DNA of 64,000 bases from Aeromonas lusitana (lineage in GTDB: Bacteria > Pseudomonadota > Gammaproteobacteria > Enterobacterales > Aeromonadaceae): contig NZ_PGCP01000015.1 in the NCBI RefSeq assembly GCF_002812985.1, positions 1-64,000 on the forward strand, read 5' to 3'. The number at the start of each line of letters is the position of its first letter. Position 1 is the stretch's first letter. Position numbers and translations under genes: made by a program. A model generated the notes under the pieces. That model worked only from the letters and a program-made list of their open reading frames with translations. It had not been told where the DNA came from and ran no database searches. Positions 54,471 to 64,000 of this stretch are shown here, piece after piece.

Positions 54471-54500
54471 CAAGGGTGTTCCTTATATTAGACACCCTTG
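54471..54500. promoter_or_regulatory. Perfect inverted repeat before puuA
   Basis: CAAGGGTGT-(12 bp)-ACACCCTTG lies 31 bp before the ATG at 54531. It could be a repressor operator or an mRNA hairpin that affects translation. Confidence 0.45.
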
Positions 54501-54530
54501 CCAATGACAACCGTAAAGTCGGGGTTTAAC

Positions 54531-55862
54531 ATGGACAGTATCAAGGGCTGGATGGAGAACAATCGCATCACGGAAGTGGAGTGCCTGTTTCCGGATTTCA
54601 CCGGTAATGCCAGAGGCAAGATCATTCCAGCCAACAAATTTTTGCGCGAAGGGGGCATGCGGCTGCCCGAGGTCATCTTCACCCAGACGGTGACCGGCGA
54701 GTACCCGGATGACGACAGCATGATAGACCCGCTGGAGCGGGACATGCAGCTCTACCCCGATCCCAACACCATTCGTTTCGTGCCCTGGGCACTGGAGCCG
54801 ACCGCTCAGGTGATCCACGACTGTTTCGACATCAATGGCAAGCTCATCGACATAGCGCCGCGCTCCGTGCTGCGCCGGGTCCTGTCATTTTACGAGAAGC
54901 AGGGCTGGAAGCCGGTGGTGGCGCCAGAGCTCGAATTCTATCTGGTGAAGCGCAACGAAGACCCCGACTATCCCCTGGTGCCGCCGGTGGGCCGCAATGG
55001 CCGTCCTGAAACGGCGCGCCAATCCTTCAGTATCGATGCGGTCAACGAGTTCGATCCCATCTTCGAGGACATGTACGACTACTGCGAGGCGCAGGAGTTG
55101 GAGGTGGACACCCTGATCCACGAATCCGGCGCCGCCCAGATGGAGATCAACTTCCTGCACGGTGACGCCATCGATCTGGCGGATCAGGTGTTCCTGTTCA
55201 AGCGCACCATGCGCGAGGCGGCGCACAAGCATGGCATCTACGCCACCTTCATGGCCAAGCCCATGAGTGACGAGCCGGGCTCCGCCATGCATATCCACCA
55301 GAGCCTGGAGGACGCGGACGGTCGCAACCTGTTTGGCACCAGCGAGGGTGGCAACTCTGCCCTGTTCATGCACTTCATCGCCGGTCTGCAGAAATACACC
55401 CCGGCGGTGACCGCCCTGCTGGCACCGAACGTCAACTCCTACCGCCGCCTCACCTTCGGCGAGAGCGCCCCACGCAACGTGCAGTGGGGGGTGGAGAACC
55501 GCACCTGTGGCCTGCGTGTGCCCTTCTCCGATCCCAGCGCGCGCCGGGTCGAGAACCGCTTCGCCGGCGCCGATGCCAACCCTTACCTGGCTCTGGCCGC
55601 CACCCTGGCCTGCGGCTATCTCGGCATGATGGAGAAGCTGGAGCCGTTGCAGGAGATGAAGGCGAGCGCCTATGACCTGCCCTACAGCCTGCCCCGCTCG
55701 CTGGAGGAATCCCTCAGCCATCTGGAGCAGTGTGAACCCATCAAGGAGATGCTGGGTGAGCGCTTCATTCGAGCCTTCGTTGCGGTCAAGCGCAAGGAGT
55801 ACGAGACCTACTTCGGGGTGATCAGCCGCTGGGAGCGGGAGTTCCTGCTGCTGAACGTGTGA
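54531..55862 (+). CDS. puuA: Gamma-glutamylputrescine synthetase (glutamine synthetase family)
   Basis: 443 aa from the ATG at 54531; in-frame ATGs at 54498 and 54504 are possible. Glutamine-synthetase-type ATP-grasp features are seen: EFYLVKR with the metal glutamate (about 137), GAAQMEINFLHGDA (about 195), HIHQSLED (about 250) and NRTCGLRVP (about 320). Such enzymes ligate glutamate to putrescine as the first step of polyamine degradation. The aminotransferase and putrescine transporter genes downstream support this over ammonia assimilation. Confidence 0.87.
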   Translation: MDSIKGWMENNRITEVECLFPDFTGNARGKIIPANKFLREGGMRLPEVIFTQTVTGEYPDDDSMIDPLERDMQLYPDPNTIRFVPWALEPTAQVIHDCFDINGKLIDIAPRSVLRRVLSFYEKQGWKPVVAPELEFYLVKRNEDPDYPLVPPVGRNGRPETARQSFSIDAVNEFDPIFEDMYDYCEAQELEVDTLIHESGAAQMEINFLHGDAIDLADQVFLFKRTMREAAHKHGIYATFMAKPMSDEPGSAMHIHQSLEDADGRNLFGTSEGGNSALFMHFIAGLQKYTPAVTALLAPNVNSYRRLTFGESAPRNVQWGVENRTCGLRVPFSDPSARRVENRFAGADANPYLALAATLACGYLGMMEKLEPLQEMKASAYDLPYSLPRSLEESLSHLEQCEPIKEMLGERFIRAFVAVKRKEYETYFGVISRWEREFLLLNV

Positions 55863-56057
55863 GCCCCTGGCGCGAGGCGCGCCTGACCACCACAGGGAGA
55901 GGCCGGCATGGGTCTCTCCCGTCCATGACTCGAGCAGCAAGCTGTGCAGCGCAATACCCGCGAGCCACCCGTGCGTGGCAATGACCTGGGTGCTGTCAGC
56001 CGCATCATGAATTCATAGAAGAACATCGCTTAAATCGAAGGAACCGAGGAGCAAGCA

Positions 56058-57419
56058 ATGCAACACACTACCCGTGAGTGGCAACAACTGGACGCCAGCC
56101 ACCACCTGCATCCCTTTACCGATTTTCAGGCCCTGAACAAGAAGGGCAGCCGCATCATCACCAAGGCCGAAGGCGTCTATCTGGAAGACTCCGACGGGCG
56201 CCGCATCCTGGACGGGATGGCGGGCCTGTGGTGCGTCAACATGGGCTATGGCCGCCAGGAGCTGGTGGACGCGGCAACCAAACAGATGCAGCAGCTGCCC
56301 TATTACAACCTCTTCTTCCAGACCAGCCATCCCCCCGCCGCCGAGCTGGCGACCCTGCTGGCCGAGATCACGCCGGCGCATCTCAACCATGTCTTCTTCA
56401 CCGGGTCTGGCTCCGAGTGCAACGATACCGTGCTGCGCATGGTCCGCCACTACTGGGCCAGCAAGGGGCAGCCGGACAAGCAGGTGATCATCAGCCGCCA
56501 CAACGCCTATCACGGCTCGACCGTGGCCGGTGCCAGCCTCGGCGGCATGAAGGGCATGCACGCCCAGGGCGGCCTGCCGATCCCCGGCATAGTGCACATC
56601 GATCAACCCTATCACTTCGGTGAAGGACAGGGGATGAGTGCCCACGACTTCGGGCTGGAACGTGCCCAGCAGCTGGAGCAGAAGATCCTGGAACTGGGGG
56701 TGGACAAGGTGGCCGCCTTTATCGGTGAGCCCATCCAGGGCGCCGGCGGCGTCATCATACCGCCAGCCAGCTACTGGCCCGAGATCCAGCGCATCTGCGA
56801 CAAGTACGGCATCCTGCTCATCGCCGACGAGGTGATCTGCGGCTTCGGGCGCACCGGCCACTGGTTCGCCAGCGAAGGGTTTGGCATCAAGCCGGATCTC
56901 ATGTGCCTGGCCAAGGGCATCACCTCCGGCTATCTGCCGATGGGGGCCGTGATGGTGGGGGACAGGGTCGCCAAGGTGCTGGTGGAAGAGGGGGGCGAGT
57001 TCAATCACGGCTTCACCTATTCCGGTCATCCCGTGGCCTGCGCCGTGGCCATTGCCAACATTAAGCTTATGCAAAGCGAAAGCATAGTTAAGCGAATTCA
57101 TGATAACATCGGCCCCTATTTGCAACGCCGCTGGAGCGAATTGGCCGATCACCCGCTGGTGGGAGAAACCCGGGGGAAAGGTCTGGTCGCCGCGTTGGAA
57201 ATAGTGCAGGACAAGCAGACCAAGCGCCGCTTCCCGGCCGAGCTGCAAGCCGGGATGACTTGTCGGGAGTTCTGCTTTAACAATGGCTTGGTGATGAGGG
57301 CGGTCGGCGATACCATGATCATATCGCCCCCCTTGGTGATCACCGAGGAACAGGTAGATGAATTGGTCAAACTGGCCAGGATCAGTCTGGATCTGACGGC
57401 GGCAAAGCTGCAGGAATAG
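56058..57419 (+). CDS. spuC: Polyamine:pyruvate aminotransferase, SpuC-like
   Basis: 453 aa, a fold-type I PLP aminotransferase of class III. Signatures are FFTGSGSECNDT (about 113), SRHNAYHGST (about 150), LLIADEVICGFGRTG (about 255) and CLAKGITSGYLPMG with the PLP lysine (about 285). The omega-aminotransferase type fits putrescine/polyamine aminotransferases such as SpuC. RBS GAGGAGC precedes the ATG. The gap to puuA (195 bp) may hold an internal promoter. Confidence 0.87.
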   Translation: MQHTTREWQQLDASHHLHPFTDFQALNKKGSRIITKAEGVYLEDSDGRRILDGMAGLWCVNMGYGRQELVDAATKQMQQLPYYNLFFQTSHPPAAELATLLAEITPAHLNHVFFTGSGSECNDTVLRMVRHYWASKGQPDKQVIISRHNAYHGSTVAGASLGGMKGMHAQGGLPIPGIVHIDQPYHFGEGQGMSAHDFGLERAQQLEQKILELGVDKVAAFIGEPIQGAGGVIIPPASYWPEIQRICDKYGILLIADEVICGFGRTGHWFASEGFGIKPDLMCLAKGITSGYLPMGAVMVGDRVAKVLVEEGGEFNHGFTYSGHPVACAVAIANIKLMQSESIVKRIHDNIGPYLQRRWSELADHPLVGETRGKGLVAALEIVQDKQTKRRFPAELQAGMTCREFCFNNGLVMRAVGDTMIISPPLVITEEQVDELVKLARISLDLTAAKLQE

Positions 57420-57461
57420 GCTGAAACCAGGCAGATTGGCTTACGCATACAATTTGCTTAG

Positions 57462-58571
<1,110 letters not shown>

Positions 58572-58686
58572 GTGACGAATACCCCTCCCGGTCCGCAGTT
58601 CGGCCGGGAGGGAGGTGACCACCCGACAAGGTTGGACGGCGCGTAAGGATGCGCGACTGGCATTCACACACCAAGAGGACTGATAA

Positions 58687-59772
<1,086 letters not shown>

Positions 59773-59847
59773 CCTTGGCGCCCATCCCGGGGCGCCAGTT
59801 GTATTGATGGATCGGCCCCGGCCGGTATCACGTTTGGGAGTTTGGTG

Positions 59848-61002
59848 ATGGCGATAGCCTCCAGTGCCTACAAGAAAGCCCTCGAGGGCAGCCAGCAGCG
59901 TAAAGAAGTGCTGGTCAAAATAGACAGGGTTAGCAAGCAGTTCGACGAAACGCTGGCGGTCGATAACGTGTCTCTCAACATCCACAAGGGCGAGATCTTC
60001 GCCCTGCTGGGTGGTTCCGGCTCCGGCAAGTCGACCTTGCTGCGGATGCTGGCCGGGTTCGAGCGTCCCACCGAGGGGCGCCTGTTCCTGGACGGGGTCG
60101 ACATTACCGACATGCCGCCCTACGAGCGTCCGATCAACATGATGTTCCAGTCCTACGCCCTGTTCCCTCACATGACGGTGGCCCAGAATATCGCCTTCGG
60201 CCTCAAGCAGGACAGTCTGGCCAAAAGCGAGATCGATGCCAGGGTGGAGGAGATGCTCAAGCTGGTGCAGATGACCCAGTATGCCCGTCGCAAGCCCCAT
60301 CAGCTCTCCGGTGGCCAGCGCCAGCGGGTGGCACTGGCGCGCTCCCTGGCCAAGCGGCCCAAGCTGCTGCTGCTGGATGAGCCCATGGGGGCCCTGGACA
60401 AGAAGCTGCGCTCCCAGATGCAACTAGAACTGGTCGAAATCATCGAGCGGGTCGGCGTGACCTGCGTCATGGTGACCCACGATCAGGAAGAGGCCATGAC
60501 CATGGCCGAGCGGATCGCCATCATGCACCTCGGTTGCATCGAGCAGATCGGCAGCCCGATGGACATCTACGAGACCCCGGCCAGCCGGCTGGTGTGCGAG
60601 TTCATCGGCAACGTCAACCTGTTTGACGGCCTGCTGGTGGAAGATGAGCAGGACCACGCCACCATAGCCTGTGCGGATCTGGAGCAGCCCATCTACGTGG
60701 GCCACGGCATCAGCTCCCGCGCCGAGAACAAGAAGGTAAGCTATGCCCTGCGCCCCGAGAAGTTGCTGATGAGCACCCAGAAGCCGAGCGATCTGGAGCA
60801 TCCCGACTTCAACTGGACCAAGGGGCTGGTCTATGACATCGCCTACCTCGGCGGTCACTCCGTTTATCACATCCAGTTGCCTTCGGGCAAAATCGTGCAG
60901 GCCTTCATCGCCAACGCCGAACGCCACGGCAAGCGGCCGACCTGGGATGACCAGGTGTTCCTCTACTGGGAAGATGACAGCGGCGTGGTATTGCAATCAT
61001 GA
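59848..61002 (+). CDS. potG: Putrescine ABC transporter, ATP-binding subunit
   Basis: 384 aa from the ATG at 59848, with GGGAG upstream; GTG and TTG codons just before it are in frame. Walker A is GGSGSGKST (about 57), the signature LSGGQRQRV (about 152) and Walker B LLLLDEPMGALD (about 172). A C-terminal TOBE regulatory domain covers about 280-384. Overlap with potH is 4 bp. Confidence 0.93.
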   Translation: MAIASSAYKKALEGSQQRKEVLVKIDRVSKQFDETLAVDNVSLNIHKGEIFALLGGSGSGKSTLLRMLAGFERPTEGRLFLDGVDITDMPPYERPINMMFQSYALFPHMTVAQNIAFGLKQDSLAKSEIDARVEEMLKLVQMTQYARRKPHQLSGGQRQRVALARSLAKRPKLLLLDEPMGALDKKLRSQMQLELVEIIERVGVTCVMVTHDQEEAMTMAERIAIMHLGCIEQIGSPMDIYETPASRLVCEFIGNVNLFDGLLVEDEQDHATIACADLEQPIYVGHGISSRAENKKVSYALRPEKLLMSTQKPSDLEHPDFNWTKGLVYDIAYLGGHSVYHIQLPSGKIVQAFIANAERHGKRPTWDDQVFLYWEDDSGVVLQS

Positions 61003-61904
61003 AGGCATTGAGACGACTGAAGAAACTGGGCGGGCGCCAGCTGGTGATCGGCATCCCGTTCTTCTGGCTGTTCCTGTTCTTCCTGCTGCCCTTCATCATA
61101 GTGGTGAAGATCAGCTTCGCCGAAGCGGACGTGGCCATCCCGCCCTACACGGACGTGGTGAGCTGGGCCGACGATCAGCTCACCATCTTGCTGCACATGG
61201 GCAACTACCTGCTGCTGCAGGAGGATGAGCTCTATATCGCGGCCTATCTGGGCTCCCTCAAGATGGCCTTCGTCAGCACCATACTCTGCCTGCTGATCGG
61301 CTACCCCATGGCTTATTCCATTGCCCGGGCCAACAAGGAGACCCAGACAGTTCTGCTGCTGCTCATCATGATGCCGACCTGGACCGCGATCCTGATCCGG
61401 GTCTACGCCTGGATGGGGATCCTCAGCAACAACGGGCTGCTCAACAGCCTGCTGATGGGCATAGGCATCATCAATGAGCCATTGCAGATCCTCAACACCA
61501 ACCTGGCGGTCTACATCGGCATCGTTTACTCCTACCTGCCGTTCATGGTGCTGCCGCTCTACGCCAACCTGGTGAAGCATGACCAGAGCCTGTTGGAGGC
61601 GGCCTCGGATCTTGGCGCCCGCAACCTGACCCGGTTCTGGCAGATCACGGTGCCGCTTTCCAAGAACGGCATCATCGCCGGCTGCATGCTGGTGTTTATC
61701 CCGGTGGTGGGTGAATTCGTCATCCCGGAACTGCTTGGCGGTCCGGAGACCCTGATGATCGGCAAGGTGCTGTGGCAGGAGTTCTTCAACAACCGTGACT
61801 GGCCGGTGGCCTCCGCCCTGGCGGTGGTGATGCTGGCGGTGTTGATCGTTCCCATCATCCTGTTCAACCGCAACCAGGCGAAGGAATTGGAGGGCAAGGT
61901 ATGA
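60999..61904 (+). CDS. potH: Putrescine ABC transporter, permease subunit
   Basis: 301 aa with six predicted membrane segments. The coupling-helix EAA motif is LLEASDLGA-like (LLEAASDLGARNLTRFWQITVPLS, about 198). It forms the inner-membrane channel with PotI. It overlaps potG by ATGA. A diverged copy of its last 21 codons lies directly between it and potI. Confidence 0.93.
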   Translation: MKALRRLKKLGGRQLVIGIPFFWLFLFFLLPFIIVVKISFAEADVAIPPYTDVVSWADDQLTILLHMGNYLLLQEDELYIAAYLGSLKMAFVSTILCLLIGYPMAYSIARANKETQTVLLLLIMMPTWTAILIRVYAWMGILSNNGLLNSLLMGIGIINEPLQILNTNLAVYIGIVYSYLPFMVLPLYANLVKHDQSLLEAASDLGARNLTRFWQITVPLSKNGIIAGCMLVFIPVVGEFVIPELLGGPETLMIGKVLWQEFFNNRDWPVASALAVVMLAVLIVPIILFNRNQAKELEGKV

Positions 61905-61914
61905 AGACGGCGCT

Positions 61915-61981
61915 GTTGATTGTCCCCGTACCATCCCTGTTCAACCGCAACCAGGCGAAAGAGCCGGAGGGTAAAGTATGA
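61915..61981 (+). pseudogene. Diverged copy of the potH 3' end
   Basis: 67 bp align with the end of potH. They share a 20-plus-base identical core that codes LFNRNQAK, and both end in the codons EGKV and ATGA. The copy reads LLIVPVPSLFNRNQAKEPEG. In both places ATGA precedes an AAG, so the copied block carried the junction with the next start codon. Confidence 0.92.
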
Positions 61982-62820
61982 AGCGCTTCGGTTTTGCCAA
62001 GCTGATGCTGTGGCTTGGGCTGCTGTTCATCTATCTGCCCATGATCATCATGGTGATCTACTCCTTCAACGCCTCCAAGCTGGTGACGGTATGGGGTGGC
62101 TGGTCCCTGAAGTGGTATTTCGGCCTGCTGGACAACAAGCAACTGATAGGGTCCGTGCTGCGATCTCTCGAGATCGCCTGCTACACCGCCATCGCGGCGG
62201 TGGCGCTGGGTACGGTGGCGGCCTTCGTGCTGACCCGGATCCCGCACTTCCGTGGCCGTACCCTGTTCGGTGGCCTGGTGACGGCACCTCTGGTCATGCC
62301 AGAGGTGATCACCGGCCTCTCCCTGCTGCTGCTGTTCGTGGCCATGGCCCAACTGGTAGGCTGGCCGGCGGAGCGGGGCATGGTGACCATCTGGATCGCT
62401 CACACCACCTTCTGTACCGCCTATGTGGCGATCGTGGTGTCGGCACGACTGCGGGAACTGGATCTCTCCATCGAAGAGGCAGCCATGGATCTGGGGGCCA
62501 AACCCTGGAAGGTGTTCTTCCTGATCACCATCCCCATGATCGCCCCCTCGCTGGCGGCGGGTGGCATGATGTCGTTTGCCCTGTCTCTGGATGACCTGGT
62601 GCTGGCGAGCTTCGTCTCGGGCCCGGGCTCCACCACCTTGCCAATGGAAGTGTTCTCGGCGGTGCGGCTCGGGGTGAAACCCGAGATCAACGCGGTGGCC
62701 AGTTTGATCCTGTTGTCGGTGTCCCTGTTCACCTTCGGCAGCTGGTACCTGATGGCCAAGGCGGAGAAACGCCGCCGTGCCGAAATTGCCATGACCACCC
62801 AGATGCAGGCAGTCGCCTGA
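61978..62820 (+). CDS. potI: Putrescine ABC transporter, permease subunit
   Basis: 280 aa with six membrane segments. The EAA motif is SIEEAAMDLGAKPWKVFFLITIPM (about 160). It is the partner of PotH. The start ATG at 61978 overlaps the stop of the potH-tail copy. An ATGAAGACG at 61901, just after potH, looks like an earlier potI start now cut off by a stop. The C-terminus is basic (KRRRAEIAM). Confidence 0.93.
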   Translation: MKRFGFAKLMLWLGLLFIYLPMIIMVIYSFNASKLVTVWGGWSLKWYFGLLDNKQLIGSVLRSLEIACYTAIAAVALGTVAAFVLTRIPHFRGRTLFGGLVTAPLVMPEVITGLSLLLLFVAMAQLVGWPAERGMVTIWIAHTTFCTAYVAIVVSARLRELDLSIEEAAMDLGAKPWKVFFLITIPMIAPSLAAGGMMSFALSLDDLVLASFVSGPGSTTLPMEVFSAVRLGVKPEINAVASLILLSVSLFTFGSWYLMAKAEKRRRAEIAMTTQMQAVA

Positions 62821-62864
62821 CGTCGTGATAAGATCCGCATTCTCTCATCCCTCAGGAGGATAGA

Positions 62865-63584
62865 ATGCGGATCTCCCTCTTTGTCGGCCAGGGCGCCGAA
62901 TTGAATCCCGAGCAGGCTCCCGGCCTGGTCAGTGCCATCCACAAGCAAGCCGTCGACAGCCCCCTGTGGTGCGGTTTCCTCGGTCTCGCTGGCGATGAGC
63001 AGAGCGACCAGCGCCATCACGGTGGCTCTGAGCGGGCACTGCATTACTATCCCGCCGAACACTATGCCTGGTGGCAGACTTGGCAAACCGCCCTCGGCTT
63101 GCCAGCGCCACGCACTCCCTGGCAACCCGCCGCCTTTGGCGAGAACCTCTCAGGCCTTGGACTGAGCGAGGCGCAGGCCTGCATCGGTGACGTCTACCGC
63201 CTCGGTGAAGCCCTGATGCAGATAAGCCAGCCGAGATCCCCCTGCTTCAAGCTCAATCAGCGTTTCGGTTACGCCCATCTCTCCCAGGTGATGCAGCTGA
63301 GCGGTCGCTGTGGCTGGTTGCTGCGGGTACTGGAAGAGGGTGAGGTTGCACCGGACGCCGAGCTGCAACTTGCTGACAGACCCTATCCCGAGCTGACGGT
63401 GAAGCGGGCCGCCGATATCCTGTTCAATCAGGTTCGCAACGAAGCGGATCTGCAACTGATGCTGGACAATCCGGCGCTATCTCCCAACTGGCGTCAGCAC
63501 GCGGCGAATTGGTTGGAGCATGGGGTCGTGGCCGACTGGCGGCGCCGCCTGCTGGGGCCCGCCGAGTTCCAGCTGCCGTCATAA
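62865..63584 (+). CDS. yiiM: YiiM-like MOSC-domain protein
   Basis: 239 aa. MOSC domain features are DEQSDQRHHGGSERALHYYP (about 46-65) and SQPRSPCFKLNQRFG with the conserved cysteine (about 126). The C-terminal 3-alpha region is present. YiiM of E. coli binds molybdenum cofactor and reduces N-hydroxylated bases such as 6-N-hydroxylaminopurine. GGAGG precedes the ATG. It is separate from the pot operon by 44 bp, with its own start region. Confidence 0.9.
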   Translation: MRISLFVGQGAELNPEQAPGLVSAIHKQAVDSPLWCGFLGLAGDEQSDQRHHGGSERALHYYPAEHYAWWQTWQTALGLPAPRTPWQPAAFGENLSGLGLSEAQACIGDVYRLGEALMQISQPRSPCFKLNQRFGYAHLSQVMQLSGRCGWLLRVLEEGEVAPDAELQLADRPYPELTVKRAADILFNQVRNEADLQLMLDNPALSPNWRQHAANWLEHGVVADWRRRLLGPAEFQLPS

Positions 63585-63688
63585 ATGGGCCAAGGCAAGA
63601 CCCGATCCGGGACTCTTGCCAATCTTTGCGCAAATTGCTGGGTTATTGAGCTAAAAGCCATTTTTTTCTGCCTAACATCAAAAAAGGC

Positions 63689-63717
63689 TTGTGTCATGTC
63701 GGGGCTTTCGGTAGATT
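63689..63717 (+). promoter_or_regulatory. Promoter of tRNA-Pro
   Basis: TTGTGT, 17 bp, TAGATT is followed by a GC-rich discriminator CTCGCCCCGC, typical of stable RNA promoters under stringent control. Confidence 0.65.
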
Positions 63718-63733
63718 CTCGCCCCGCAGACAT

Positions 63734-63810
<77 letters not shown>

Positions 63811-63814
63811 CATT

Positions 63815-63846
63815 AGAAAAGGCCGCTCCATGAGCGGCCTTTTCGC
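63815..63846 (+). terminator. tRNA-Pro terminator
   Basis: AAAAGGCCGCTC-atga-GAGCGGCCTTTT directly after the tRNA. Confidence 0.85.
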
Positions 63847-63881
63847 ATTTGGATTTCGCCAAGGTTCCCGCAGAGGGTACA

Positions 63882-63913
<32 letters not shown>

Positions 63914-64000
63914 CCAGTCTGCCAGCCGGTGTGGCGCCGCAACGCAGGCAATCATCGCGGGCAATAAAAGGGCCACCGCTCGGTGGCCCACTGGTGGAGT

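Overview
The window is a gamma-proteobacterial chromosome segment, most likely Aeromonas. That is inferred from high-GC housekeeping DNA, the intact ilvLGMEDA cluster, an OmpA porin, RstAB next to Asr-like genes, and a two-receptor putrescine transport operon. I could run no search, so the genus is an inference from gene content.

Layout. 1-3.5 kb: a nicotinamidase-like gene (cut by the window edge) divergent from an NrtR-type Nudix regulator, a DUF523 gene and two tandem acyltransferases. 3.5-25.2 kb: comM split by a 20,114-bp Tn7-like transposon (4213-24326). Its ends match (TGTCATTTTT.../...AAAAATGACA), it carries TnsB-site-like repeats, and it is flanked by a 5-bp duplication, GCCAC. At its left end are overlapping tnsA-tnsB-tnsC-tniQ and a zinc-ribbon gene that fits TnsF, the comM target selector of Tn6022-like elements. 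A convergent gene resembles TnsE. The cargo is AT-rich. It holds a four-gene overlapping operon (cytosine methyltransferase, HD hydrolase, P-loop ATPase, unknown protein) that I do not recognise as a named system. It also holds a phosphoesterase plus small membrane protein, a putative effector/immunity pair, an unknown protein ending in a partial HigA antitoxin, and a decayed IS903-group IS.

25.3-32.2 kb: isoleucine-valine operon ilvL-G-M-E-D-A with an attenuator. 32.4-43.5 kb: OmpA, priA (minus), rpmE, an NAD(P)-binding DUF2867 protein, malic enzyme, two Asr-like genes with RstA-box-like sites, rstB/rstA, trmA. 43.7-54.1 kb: DUF5610-like protein, corrinoid adenosyltransferase-like protein, malZ-like glucosidase, HDOD protein, META-domain lipoprotein, yegD, ldhA, creA, Mpo1-like protein, a periplasmic binding protein and a DksA/TraR zinc-finger protein. 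54.5-62.8 kb: a polyamine operon (glutamylputrescine synthetase, aminotransferase, two PotF-like receptors, PotGHI) preceded by a sigma-54-like promoter and an NtrC-like half site. The end holds a YiiM-like MOSC protein and tRNA-Pro(CGG).

Two things stand out. The first is the Tn7-like element with its cargo, including the unnamed four-gene operon. The second is a series of short, diverged copies of gene ends beside their parent genes (ilvD, ilvA, the DUF2867 gene, rstB, yegD, potH). These look like scars of repeated in-place gene replacement or partial duplication in the core genome.
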